From Ctenosaura bakeri (lineage: Eukaryota; Chordata; Lepidosauria; Squamata; Iguanidae): a DNA stretch of 64,000 nucleotides. Position 1 is the stretch's first letter. The number at the start of each line of letters is the position of its first letter. Below the pieces are notes generated by a model, which was not told the DNA's origin, made no database searches, and worked only from the letters and a program-made list of their open reading frames with translations. The position numbers and the translations under genes are program-made. The stretch is from contig CAOLHI010000564.1 in assembly GCA_948474755.1 (NCBI GenBank), forward strand, positions 62,001-126,000, given 5' to 3'. Shown one piece after another: positions 52,390-62,158 of the stretch.

Positions 52390-53776
52390 AAAGCATATAT
52401 ACAGAGCATATTGTGTTAATGGATGGTTGGAACATTTGTATTCAAATACTAGAGATTACACTTTTTTTCAAATCATAATGCATCCTAGATATGCATTTGG
52501 TTTCCAGAAAAATGATTAGTTTAGTAAAGATGATGGACATTTTGTCAAAAACATTGTCAGGTCATAATCCTACTATACTATTCTTGAAAATGGAACAAGT
52601 GAAATTTGCCTGGAGATTTAATGAGGATTTACTTTTCAAGATAGAAATTGTAAAGAAAAGTTTAAAAAGGATTTGAAAGTTTTTTTGTGTTGAATTTAAA
52701 TAAGGATATAGATTCTATAACAGTGAGATGCAGTCAAAGCTTACATGGGAGGACAGTTTATAAAATATAGCTCCAGACTGAAAAAGAAAAAAAGAAGCAA
52801 AAAAAAAAAAAGAGTCTAAATTGTGGGATAAGACAAACTTTTAGAGAAGAAATTGAAGGACATTTTTGACAAAGAAATGCAACAAAGGATTGAGCAACTC
52901 TGACAACAGTTTTCTCTATTTTTAGTTCAAGAAATGAATGCTAAATTATTGTCTCTTAAGCAAAAGAATTTTGAATTTTCAAAAAAGCCCGGGAAGTGGC
53001 TTTCTTACAAGTTGAGAAAGGAAAGGACAAGATAATTTCTAACAAAGATTAACAAATGAGAGTATTTTGTGACGGACAATATAAAAATATTAAAAGCTTT
53101 CGAGGAATTTTACAGAGGTTTATATGGGAAAGGCAAAGAAAAATATTGTGAATATGGTGGAATACTTGGATAAACTTCAATTAGACAAACTGTGTATGGA
53201 ACAGAATCAAGGTTTAAACGGATCTGTGCCTACTGTGGAACTTGTTGAGATGATCAAAGGTCTAAAGTTGGAAATCTCCAGGTCGAAACAGACTATCTGC
53301 AGGATATTATAAAAAAAATTGGAGATGAGTTACTGCAATCACTTAAGATTGTGTGTGATGCTGTATTAGAAAAAAAGGATGGATTCCAGACCCCTGGAGA
53401 AATGCTTATATCACATTGTTTCATGAAGAGGAGTCGGAAGAGACATTTGCAAAACATTATAGACCTAATTCATTGTTAAGCAATGACTATATTTATATTG
53501 GCAAATAGATTGAGGAAATATATTGCTGAGAATATTCATGAGGGTCAGAGTAGGTTTTTGCCAAAAAAGAGAATTGGGGAGTAACATAAGATCAGTTTTG
53601 AACATTATTGATTATTTGGAATTTCATAATGACAAAAATGCAGTCTTAATCTTTCTAGATGCTGAGAAAGATTTTGACAATATCTTATAAAATTATTTAT
53701 TTCAAGATTTGTTGAGGATGGATCTTGAAGAAAATATCACCCGGGCCATAAAGATAATATATTCAGTTCAAAAGGT

Positions 53777-53911
53777 GCAGATTTTAAACAGAGGCTGGAT
53801 GGCCATCCGTTGGGAGCTCGTTGATGTATGTTTCTGCATAGTAGGGGGTTGGACTGGATGGCCCCTGTGGTCTCTTCCAATTCTGTGATTCTATAATTCT
53901 ATGATTCTATA
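53777..53911 (+). mobile_element. CR1 3' tail inserted in L1
   Basis: 'tttaaacagaggctggatggccatccgttgggagct', then 'agtagggggttggactggatggcccctgtggtctcttccaattctgtgattctataattctatgattctat', is a CR1 3' end with its octamer-type tail. L1 coding resumes directly after it. Confidence 0.9.
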
Positions 53912-54280
53912 TCTTATAGTCATTGCTTAATAATGAATAATTAAAAACAAGAGTATAAGCTGAGGTCTTTTGCAGATGATCTGGTGGTAATAATACAAAA
54001 TCTGTTAGATTCATTGAATATTATTTTGGAAAACTGAAGTTTGGAGCTTGTTCAGGGTTCAGAGTGAATTGTAACAAAACAAAATTGTTGACTAAAAACA
54101 TGACTAAAAATTGTTGACTAAAAACCATGAAGAGAATGAACTGTTCGCTCTTTCTAATTTTAGGCCCAGAACATAATGGAAGAAATATTTGGGAATTACA
54201 GTTACAAAGTACAACAATGCATTGTTTCAAAATAACTATGAGAGATAGGACATGAGGAAGACACAAGCAGACATTCACTG

Positions 54281-54302
54281 ACTCACTCACTCACTCACTC
54301 AT
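54281..54302. repeat. (CACT)n microsatellite
   Basis: Five CACT units at the edge of the minisatellite. Confidence 0.9.
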
Positions 54303-54714
54303 GAAGGTGGGATGGACAGATGGAAGGCACACACACTCAGTCATTTTCTCATGCACACATGTGGGAGGGAGAAGGGAATGGGGCAGGGGGAAGGAGGGTG
54401 CACATATCCACTCACTCATTCATCCAGGTGGAAGGCAGAAGAGAAGGGGATGGGAGCAGGGTGCATGCATGTTCTCTCATTCATGTGGGGAGGAGATGGG
54501 AGGGGAGAGGAGGGGAGTATTAGAAAGATGCACATGCACATTTGCTCGTCATGTGCACAGGAGGAAGTGGGAAGGAGATGGGATGGCAAGAGGGAGGGTA
54601 CACATGTTCACTCACTTGCTCACTCACACAGGTAGGAGAGGGGAAGGGAATGAGATGGGAGGAGGGCACATGTTTGAATGTATTCCCATTCACTCACTTG
54701 GACAAGAGGAAGGA

Positions 54715-55281
54715 AGATCGAGGGAGGTACTGGTACCACTCTACTCTGCTTTGGTTAGACCCCATCTTGAATACTGTGTCTAGTTCTGGGCACCCCAATT
54801 CAAGAAGGATATTGACAAGCTGGAGCAAGTCCAGAGGAGGGCGACCAAAATGGTGAGAGGCCTGGAAGCCATGCCCTATGAAGATAGACTTAGAGAGCTG
54901 GGTATGTTTAGTCTGCAGAAGAGGAGGTTAAGAGGGGACATGATAGCCATGTTTAAATATTTGAAGGGACGCCACGTAGAGGAAGGAGGGGCCTTGTTTT
55001 CTGCTGCTCCAGAGACCAGGACAAGGAGCAATGGATTCAAGCTGCAGGAAAGGAGATTCCACCTGAACCTCAGGAAGAACTTCCTGACAGTCAGGGCTGT
55101 CCGGCAGTGGAATCTGCTGCCTCGGAGTGTAGTGGAGGCTCCTTCCTTGGAGGTTTTTAAGCAGAGGCTTGATGGCCATCTGTCGGGATTGATTTGAGGG
55201 TGTTCCTGCATGGCAGGGGGTTGGACTGGATGGCCTGTGTGGTCTCTTCCAACTCTACATTTCTATGATTCTATGATTCTA
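54715..55281 (+). mobile_element. CR1 LINE, 5'-truncated 3' end (young)
   Basis: The plus strand encodes the end of CR1 ORF2: '[20 protein letters not shown]', a TAG stop at 54784-54786 where the other young copy has a Gln codon, and then an open frame (54850-55197) '[20 protein letters not shown] ... [19 protein letters not shown]'. The 3' end is 'ctatgattctatgattcta'. Almost identical to 16961-17625. Inserted in the minisatellite array. Confidence 0.93.
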
Positions 55282-55670
55282 GGATGGGGGAAGGACATAT
55301 GCATGCATGCGTTCTCTCACTTGCTCACTTGTATGGATGTGAGGGGGAAGAGGATGGGAGGAGGGCATGTACATGCCTGCATTTGATACTCCTGTGGGGA
55401 GGATGGGGGAAGGGGATGTGACTGGTGTCCTGTTTCTTCCTCCTTCCCTCCCAATCCCCCATTCCAACCCATTCTCCCTTCCACTTTTGTGAGTGAGTGA
55501 ATGACTAAGGGAACACATGCGTGGCTAGGTCCAGCCACCCCGATAGTGCAGATATTTTTGTGTGTGTTAAATATAGATTGGGAGGCTTCAATAGCTGTGG
55601 TTTTTCTACTTTTGTGGTGGTCCTGCACCCATAAATCCACCAAAGTGGAGTGCTGATTGCATGTATAAGA

Positions 55671-56071
55671 CTCATTGTCGCACCTTACCCTTTCGTGGAG
55701 CTGGGGTACGGGGCTAGCGTGAGAAGCCTGGGGATGAAGGCTCTTTCGTCGCTGCTGCTTCAGCTCTGCAGCTGCTTCCTGGTTGCGTGAGCTCCCCGCC
55801 TCTTCCTTTTGCAGTGCAGCCTGGGACCTTTCCCAGCCTGCACTGCGCAGGAAGCACGACCGGCGCAGCTCCCAAGGCTCCGCATGCCAGCTAAATGCGT
55901 GCGGGGCCCCGGAGCAATGTGCAACCATGCAGCATTTTCGGCTTTAAGCCGAAAATGAAAAAAATGTGTGAGCGGTCTGTGTCAGGCCCTTGAGTGGATC
56001 GTGTAGAATGCTACTCACATTTATGTGATGCTCAAGGGGCCCTTTCGCTTCGGAAATGCCATGCAAAATTG
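55671..56071. mobile_element. MITE family D, copy 3
   Basis: Direct-orientation copy relative to 40594-40931, with 'cagcctgggacctttcccagcctgcactgcgcaggaagc' (a GGGA...TCCC hairpin), 'gcattttcggctttaagccgaaaatg', which is a perfect inverted repeat (CATTTTCGGCTTTAAGCCGAAAATG), and 'gctcaaggggccctttcgcttcgg'. It carries extra left-end sequence relative to copy 2 ('gctggggtacggggctagcgtgagaagcc'). L1 sequence resumes just after it. Confidence 0.78.
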
Positions 56072-56253
56072 CTGTAAGAATGTTTCAAATACATGTTGGA
56101 GCTATAAGGATAAAGAATGGGGTGGGTTTTTTAATGTGTGGTGGGTTTGCAAGAAAGTCAAGATTTATAAGATTTATAAGATTTATATTTATAAGATTTA
56201 TATTTAAGGTCTAAGATTTATATGTTAATTCCAAAAAAATTAAAGGTAGATTT

Positions 56254-56466
56254 TTGCAATGTCACCAGAAATATTTTTGTTGGGGATTGTTGATAAGGAC
56301 TTGGACAGGAAATATGGATTACTTATGGATTACAGTGATAGCTGCAAAAATGCTGTGTGCCCAAACTTGGAAGCAGACTGATACACTCACGATAGAAGAA
56401 TGGGTTGTTAAAGTTGTGGATCTTGTCCAGGTTGCAAAAGTGCCATGGATTTTAAAAGACAGATGA
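56254..56466 (+). pseudogene. L1 ORF2 C-terminal fragment
   Basis: Reads 'YLWITVIAAKMLCAQTWKQT' and 'TIEEWVVKVVDLVQVAKVPW', which is the conserved end of L1 ORF2 in reptiles and mammals ('aaRmllAqkWK...ptieeWl.k...la.mak'). It proves that the sequence after 56080 is the continuation of the L1 at 51905. Confidence 0.85.
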
Positions 56467-56846
56467 ATTGAAGATTTTTTTGAAAGACTGGAGACTTTCA
56501 TTGGTTTGGGGTTTTTGGGTGGTTTTTCTGTTTTGTTTTGTTATGTTTTTTTGAGCAATAGGAAATCTAATGATGTAATAATCTGTGGTTATGGATATTA
56601 GTAATTCTAGTAAGCTAAATGTATTTAGATCTATAATGGCAGAATAAGACATGGGGTATTAATTGATTTTTCCTTTTCATTACAGTTGATATGGCAGGGA
56701 TCATTCTTTTGCATGTTAGTGGAGCATAGTATGGTATAGTTAGGATGTGCTAAATGTAACAGATTACTCTTTTAGTAATGGTTTGTGTTATGGCATATGT
56801 TTTTGTTTCAGTCTAGTTTATTTTGTTTGGTTTATTTTTAGTCTTA

Positions 56847-57861
56847 GGCCATTTCTGCACTATGGTCCCATCCCAGCACGTGGATGTGTTGAAGCCTGTC
56901 TGTGACACGTGGTACTGCACAATGTCATTGTGGTCCCACTCCTGTCACATCCCCAGCTGTCACAATTGCGCTGTGACGAACCCTAGGGAGGGTGTAGCCA
57001 GCAGAGCCGCAACAGAGGGGATTTAATTTGGTTCGCTGACTAAAGAACCCAAGTTAGCCAGAGGGAGGGGCTAGGTGGGTGAGTCAGCAAAACAGAAAAA
57101 TAACAGAAACAGTTTTTGAAAGAGAGTTCCTTTTGTGAGTTTGAAAGGAGAAAGAGTTCCTTCAGGGAGAGAGAGAAAGAGAGTTGGGGGAGTGTTTGCC
57201 TGTTAAGACTGGAAGTGCTTTTCTGTTTGATGACATTTAATTACCAAATACCTTTCCCTTGTTAGTTCATTTAATAAAGTTTTTTTTTTTTTTTTTAAAG
57301 AGCAGCCTCCCTACAGTGTCTTTTTAATTTGAGCTCAGTTACACACGCCACCAAATAGACGCATTCAATTGGGATGAACCTGAAAATGCTTTGCCCTATA
57401 TCTGCAAGGGTTGTGGGTTTAGGGAAAGCAGAAGGGTGATTAAGTGTGGAGAGGGAGCCAGGGGGTGGTAATCATATAGAAGGGTGCTGCTTCTCCAGGG
57501 AGGGAGAATAAAAGCAGGCTTGATCTGTCACAGCTGTGGCTGGCCCAGATCGCCACATCTTGACATGCGCATTACACTATAACTGGAAAAAATCCAGTAA
57601 TAGGCCCCTTTCATATGACTATCACATTGGCTGGGGCTGTGCAGGAAGGGTGAAGCACTATCAAAACACTTCCTTCCTCAGTGCAGCACCAGAAGAGATG
57701 GGCTGCACTGTGGAAGGAAGGAGTGAATCCCCTTAGCTAACATCCACCAGCAGCTTGCCAGGTGCAGAGGAGAGCATTCCAGAAATGCTCCCATTCTGGC
57801 AATGACATTTCCGGGATGGTGCCATGACATTGCGGGATTCAGGTATGGTGTGGAAAGGACC
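56847..57861. mobile_element. MITE family C, copy 4, TTA duplication, carrying an LTR
   Basis: The outer ends GGCCATTTCTGCACTATGG and GGTGTGGAAAGGACC lie between TTA (56844-56846) and TTA (57862-57864). Without the LTR at 56972-57565 it is about 420 bp, the family's normal length. Boxes 'tactgcacaatgtcattgtggtccc' and 'taactggaaaaaatccagtaa' correspond to the family's 'tatgcacaatgtcattgcagtcc' and 'tactggattaaatccattaa'. It interrupts the L1 3' UTR. Confidence 0.88.
56972..57565 (+). mobile_element. Solo LTR with perfect 5-bp target duplication
   Basis: This 594-bp element starts TGTGACGAACCC and ends CATCTTGACA (TG...CA). TGCGC is duplicated at 56967-56971 and 57566-57570. The pre-insertion text 'cacaattgcgcattacac' agrees with family C. 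An AATAAAG signal lies at 57272-57278, followed by a T run (57280-57296). ATAAAAG is at 57508-57514. It is not related to LTR family L by eye. No retroviral genes remain. Confidence 0.85.
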
Positions 57862-58139
57862 TTAGTTGTACATGTGTAATGTTTTTGTGTGATTTGCTTC
57901 TTTTCTTATGCTCTTTTTTCCTTTGTGTTCTTGTGGTTATGGTTTTGTTTGTTTTATCTTCTGTTAGAATTAATAAACATTATATCTTTGAAAAGAATGA
58001 TAATGTTTCATCATTGTTGTAGTGTCAGCAAGTGCTATTTGCATTCGATAGACAGTGTGCCCTCTGTTTACATGAGGGTACTGTTCCAGGAACCCCTGCC
58101 TAAAACAAAAAATACAAAGCATCCCATCCCATTATAATC

Positions 58140-59432
58140 TTTTTTAAAAAAAATATTTTTATTAAGGTTTAAAATGAAAGTAACCCCCGCCTTCCCAACT
58201 TCCAAGCTTTTTTCCTTTTTTTCCAGTTGAGTCTGCTTGTTTACATTCCATTCATACATGGTTTCTGTTTAAAAAATAATCTTACATTGTTGCATCCTAC
58301 ATTGTTACATTGCTGCTTTGTTACATTGCCTTATTACATTGTTACCTTGTATTACATACAATCTTGCTTTATTCTTTTTTTCTTTTCTTATTCTATATCT
58401 TTATCCAATTCAAGAATTCTCTCCATTCCCTTTCTTTTTTTATTAAAAACAAATAACAAATACAACAGTAAAAGAAAATATATATTAAATTGTTACATCA
58501 CTTTCGAAATCTCTTACATACTTACCACATATTCTTCAATCTCACCATGTATCCATAATTCTTGCTTGTTACTCTATAATATACATAAACATATATTCCC
58601 TTTCAAAGTTCTGGATAGGCTTATTTTTCAGTGAAAATGTTAGCTTTTCTATCTCTATCATATCCAGAACTTTTCATTTCCATTCTTTTATATCAACATA
58701 GTTCCTTTCTTTCCAACATCTTATCTCTCTTTGTTGCCCCAACATATTTAACAAATAAAACTCTGGCTTCATTTCAAAATTTAAACTGTAAATTCTTTGA
58801 ATTTCATCATGTATTTCCTTCTAAAATTTCCTTGCTATCTTACAGGTCCACCACATATAAAAAAATGACCCCACCTTTTCATCACATTTCCAACATCTTT
58901 TATTTCCATTTTTAGTTATTTTCCGCAATCTTTCAGGTGTCATATACCATCTATGTAGCATTTTATAAAAATTTTCTCTTAAATTTAAACTTGGTGTAAA
59001 TTTTATATCTGTTTTCCATGCCTTCACCCATGTATCCAACTCAATTGAATGTCCAATATTTTGTGCCCATTTAACCATATTATCTTTAATAGTTTCTGAT
59101 TCCATTTCTCTTTGCAACAATAGCTTATAGAATTTGGAAATTCTCTTCTTTTGGTCCTCCTTCATCAATAGATCTAATTCATTTTCTTTTCTTTCAAATC
59201 CATATAATTTTTGATTCATTTTAAATCTCTCTTTAAGTTGTCTCCATGGGAACCAATTAAATTCATGTCCCAGAGCTTTTAATTCTTCTTCTGTACACAT
59301 TCTTGGCTTATCCCCTTCCTATTTCAATAAGTCTTGATAGGTTAATAGATTTCCTTGTTTTGTTAGGGCAATTTTATATGCTTCTTGGGGTGAGGTCCAA
59401 ATCGGAAGTCTCCTATAAAATTTATGCTTCAC
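58140..59432 (-). mobile_element. L1 LINE, 5'-truncated, antisense, with 14-bp target duplication
   Basis: Direct repeats ATCCCATTATAATC (58126-58139) and ATCCTATTATAATC (59433-59446) bracket it, with one mismatch. The 3' A-rich end is at the low-coordinate side. The minus strand reads 'LPIWTSPQEAYKIALTKQ'-like text at about 59410-59350. The frame 59300-58821 follows: 'FNWFPWRQLKERFKMNQKLY', 'WYMTPERLRKITKNG' and 'CWKCDEKVGSFFYMWWTC'. The last is the ORF2 C-terminal zinc-knuckle-like CX2C...H...C motif with Tyr in place of His. Typical target-primed insertion. Confidence 0.92.
58821..59300 (-). pseudogene. L1 ORF2 C-terminal region, 159-codon open remnant
   Basis: Best-preserved L1 frame in the window. 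It covers the region after the reverse-transcriptase core up to the Cys-rich motif; then the frame is lost ('KIARKF' stop). The expected 'CWRCGEEKGTLLHIWWECP'-type signature is recognisable. It differs in sequence from the L1 at 51905-58000 but is the same general clade. Confidence 0.88.
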
Positions 59433-59610
59433 ATCCTATTATAATCAATGGATGTGATGTGTGTGTGCCTGCAGCAGCACAGACACATGCTTGATGCATC
59501 CATTGACTATAATGGGACACGATGCTTCCTGTGACCTTGTCTTCATGCTTGCAGAGACCATGGTAAGGAAGGATGCACTGTGGCTACCTAATAGATCCTA
59601 ACCAACATAG

Positions 59611-59867
59611 ATGTTCTGTCATAGGTGCTGCAACCTCCAAAATGTTTATCCGTTTCACACACCTCTTTCTAATTCTTCATAGTGGCCTCTATGGAGATGG
59701 TTATCACATGGCTGTGCCTGAGTCATGCAGTTTTACATGACTGTAGTACTACCAAATGATCATTTCTAAGGTTAAACAATCCTTTGCAGCTTAAGCACTG
59801 TCCAGAAAATATATATGTCAGGTAATGTCAGCTCATATATTTTTTTTTTCAGTGTAAGTTGTACACA
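59611..59867. other. Unannotated intergenic DNA
   Basis: No recognised feature; T run at 59841-59849. Confidence 0.5.
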
Positions 59868-59869
59868 TA

Positions 59870-60180
59870 CCATATTTGCTGGCATATAAGACACACTTTT
59901 TTTCTTAAAAATACCCCTTGAAAATGGGGTGCATGCATGGGGTGCAAACAGGAAGGGAAGGGGTAGAGGAATCCAGGTGAAGCACTCCTTACCTTCTTCT
60001 TCTCTCCTGTGCATTTTGTCTCTCCTAGGGTCTAAGAAAAACTGGTGCAGCACTCTTTTCATTTCCCTCCTCTTTTCATTCCCCTCACCAGGGAATTAAA
60101 AAAATGTTTTCCTGAAAAATACCCCTTGAAAGTGGGGTGCATCTTATATGCTGATGTATCAAATATGCTGGTAAATATGG
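59870..60180. mobile_element. TA-flanked TIR element (Tc1/mariner-like MITE)
   Basis: The left end CCATATTTGCTGGCATATAAG and the reverse complement of the right end CCATATTTACCAGCATATTTG are inverted repeats. TA is on each side (59868-59869 and 60181-60182). Subterminal 'taaaaatacccctTGAAAatggggtgc' and 'tgaaaaataccccttgaaagtggggtgc' are repeated near both ends. The TA duplication fits Tc1/mariner or a relative. No transposase. Confidence 0.78.
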
Positions 60181-60182
60181 TA

Positions 60183-60398
60183 ATCATTAAGTGACAAAAG
60201 ATGAAGCGAGGTACATGCATTTGCAAATGAGCACACTGATACTGAGGACAGGTTGAGGTGGAAAGAAGTAAGGAAAGGCCACAAATTTTTCATAGAAAGA
60301 CACTCATTTCCTTGATAATAATAATAAAGAAACAAAGACCTTGGGGGTTTTTTTCTGCTGAAACTTCTGAAGAAGTAATAATAAAAGTAATAGTAATG
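60183..60398. other. Unannotated intergenic DNA
   Basis: Contains TAA-rich simple sequence at 60317-60328 and 60375-60396, the latter next to the following element. Confidence 0.5.
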
Positions 60399-61066
60399 CA
60401 GTCAGCCCTCCACTTTCAGAGGTCTGGGAGCCCCATGAAAGTGGAAAAAATGCAAATTATTATAAGCCCCCCAGAGCATGTTTTGCACATCAAGAAAATA
60501 CCTGTACTGGCAGGGTGGCTGGATTGAGCCGCATGTGCATTCCCTCACTTGCTTATTCACCTGCATGGGTGGGAGGAGGGAAAGGGGATAGGATGTGGGA
60601 GCAGGAGGAGGGAGAAAGAGGACATTTGTCTCATCCCCTTCCCCATTCCCATCCACAGAGGTGAGCAAGTAAGCAAATGCGTGTGCCCTCTCGTCTCCTG
60701 TCCCGTCCTCCTCCCAGCCACCCATAGGAGTGAGCAAATGTACACGTGCATTCCCATCCTGTCCCCTTCCCCCTACTTGTGTGAGTGAGTGAGTGAGTGA
60801 GTGAGTGAGTGAGTGAGTGACGGATGCATCCTCACTCCTCCCCACTGTTCCCCTTCCCCCCACCTGTGCAAGCGAGCAAGAGAGCAAATGCATGTGCCCT
60901 CCCTCCCTCCTTCCCATCCCTTCTCCCCTTCCCCCTCCCACTTGTGCAAGTGAGCAAATGAGCAAACACACATATGCACTCTCCTCCTGTCCCATCCGCT
61001 TCCCCGCCAAAATCTACAAATAATCGCGTCTGTGAATGCTTAACCCACAAATGTAGAGGGCCAACT
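60399..61066. mobile_element. TIR element with minisatellite core, copy 2 (Tigger-like ends)
   Basis: Left end CAGTCAGCCCTCCACTTTC. The right end on the minus strand is AGTTGGCCCTCTACATTTGTGGG, close to the CAGTTGGCCCTCC start of Tigger/pogo elements. The element lies in a TAATAG-rich tract, consistent with a TA target. The core (60540-61010) is a tandem array read on the minus strand as 'cactcacttgcacaagtgggag-ggggaaggggagaagggatggga', closely like the array at 54280-55520. (GTGA)n at 60781-60820 is within it. The 202-codon minus-strand frame is a reading of the array. Confidence 0.7.
60781..60820. repeat. (GTGA)n microsatellite
   Basis: Ten uninterrupted GTGA units inside the minisatellite core. 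Confidence 0.95.
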
Positions 61067-61893
61067 ATAATAATAGTAATAGTAAGAACAGTGATAACAA
61101 GTATATAGAACTAAAGCATGGTAACTGATTTGCACATCCCAAAAGAGGACAGAAGAGAAGATTTCAAAATGCCCATTAAGTAGATGTATCCATATTATCA
61201 ATTAAAGGGCAACAACTGAAATAACTACAAGGTTTCTGTGTCTTATTTTAACTTTGAAATGAGGTGCCTCAATAATAGTCACATTAGATCCTGCAGGATA
61301 ACAATACTAAATGTCTTACGTCTAGGTTTGTTTTGCTTACTACCTCAATAATGTAGGCAAAGAGTATGGACAAGAGAAAGAAAGGCCCACTGAATTGACA
61401 TACCTGTGCTATTTACCAAAGAGATTATGAAAAGTCATTAAAATATCAACTTCTATATTTGTAGTTCCGTACAGAGCATGTGCAGAATGCTCACCACTTT
61501 ACCTTTACCACTAGGAAAACTTGCCTGCAGCTTTCCACTTTAACAGTCAAACAGAATGTCTTTCACCTGCCTGACAGGTGGCCTGATGGTCATAAGAATT
61601 CTCTGGCATCAACACAGCTTTCTCCCTGTCCCAAAAGAGTTACTTTTCTTCAGGAAGCACAAGATCCTTGCTTGTAACCAGCAAAGCAACTCTGTCTAGA
61701 GTACTGGTGCCAGTTTGTGATCAAGCCACACTAGTGACTTTTTAAAAAAATCTTGGGAAGCTATGCTGTCCCACTGTGTGATGGTTTGTTCATACAGATT
61801 TCCCCCATTGGTCTTCCAGGGTTGAATTTCAGGTTGAATTAATCATCAACTAAGGAGACAATAGAGAAGGTGTGTCAAATTGGACTTGCCATC
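61067..61893. other. Unannotated intergenic DNA
   Basis: No recognised repeat or exon. Confidence 0.5.
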
Positions 61894-61896
61894 AAT

Positions 61897-62091
61897 GGCC
61901 CTTTCCACCCTACACTGTTATAGTGCTCTTATTTGACATTCAACTTCCTGTGGAATTCTGGAGTTTACTGAGGCCAAACAGCTTTCTGGCTGAGAATTCT
62001 CAATGCCTCTCCCTAAACAGCAAACCCCAGGATTCCATAGGATGTTGAAAGTGGAATAATAGCATTATAACAGTGCAGTGCAGAAAGGCCC
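61897..62091. mobile_element. MITE family A, copy 8
   Basis: GGCCCTTTCCACCCTACACTG to CAGTGCAGTGCAGAAAGGCCC, between AAT (61894-61896) and AAT (62092-62094). With one more base the duplication reads CAAT on both sides if the right end is taken as GGCC. Part of the centre ('ggggtttgtag') is deleted. Confidence 0.85.
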
Positions 62092-62121
62092 AATGTCCAT
62101 GATCTGTTTGGAAGCTTCCAG

Positions 62122-62123
<2 letters not shown>

Positions 62124-62157
<34 letters not shown>
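62124..62157. repeat. (CA)n microsatellite
   Basis: About 17 uninterrupted CA units. Confidence 0.95.

Positions 62158-62158
<1 letters not shown>

Larger units (their letters stand above)
54240..55665. mobile_element. TIR element with minisatellite core, copy 1, split by CR1
   Basis: The core (54280-54714 and 55285-55520) is a tandem array of roughly 70-80 bp units of the form 'cactcacttgctcactcacacaggt-gggaggaggggaagggaatgggatgggaggagggcacatg'. The right end, read on the minus strand, is 'cagcactccactttggtggatttatgggtgcaggaccaccacaaaagtagaaaaa'. It resembles the left end of the element at 60399. The left end is decayed. A CR1 (54715-55280) sits in the array. Open frames such as 54301-54783 are readings of the array. 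Confidence 0.6.
51905..58000 (+). mobile_element. L1 LINE ORF2 to 3' end, degenerate, with nested insertions
   Basis: L1 pieces in order: endonuclease start 'KIISWNVCGLNLPHLK' (about 51920-51970); 'LLGTYAPNNQ' and 'ICVGDWNDVV' (52200-52330); 'DYTFF' (about 52455); 'FEEFYRGLYGKGK' (about 53100-53140); 'LTNRLRKYIAENIHEGQSRFLP' region (53490-53570); and the reverse-transcriptase box 'FADDLVVI' at 53969-53992. After the insertions comes the C-terminus 'AAKMLCAQTWKQTDT' and 'IEEWVVKVVDL' (56340-56440), then a T-rich 3' UTR ending near 58000. Host-filling insertions are at 53777-53911, 54240-55665, 55671-56071 and 56847-57861. Many stops and frameshifts, so it is inactive. Confidence 0.85.
58050..59610. 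repeat. Short DNA repeat split by antisense L1
   Basis: 'gtgtgccctctgtttacatgagggtactgttccaggaacccctgcctaaaacaaaaaatacaaagc' (58054-58120) and, after the L1, 'aatggatgtgatgtgtgtgtgcc...atgcatccattgactataatgggacacgatgc' form one older repeat. Its left part is similar in style to the TIR of the minisatellite elements ('gccctccactttcagaggtctgggagccccatgaaagtgg'). The right limit is uncertain. Confidence 0.45.

Noticed and set aside
51905..54239. Active L1 candidate
   Set aside because: Endonuclease and reverse-transcriptase boxes are readable, but stops and frameshifts occur throughout and the element is split by several insertions.
54301..54783. 160-codon plus-strand open frame ending in 'PHLEYCV'
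   Set aside because: The first part reads the minisatellite and only the end is CR1 ORF2; the fusion results from the CR1 insertion.
55317..55928. 203-codon minus-strand open frame
   Set aside because: It crosses the boundary between the minisatellite element and MITE D, which are separate insertions, so no gene can span it.
60781..60820. CRISPR-like direct repeats
   Set aside because: The GTGA array has no spacers and the window is vertebrate in character.
60402..61010. 202-codon minus-strand open frame, Ser/Gly/Leu-rich with repeated 'THSLTHSLT'
   Set aside because: It reads a minisatellite core and a GTGA array inside a TIR element; other frames are open for the same reason.
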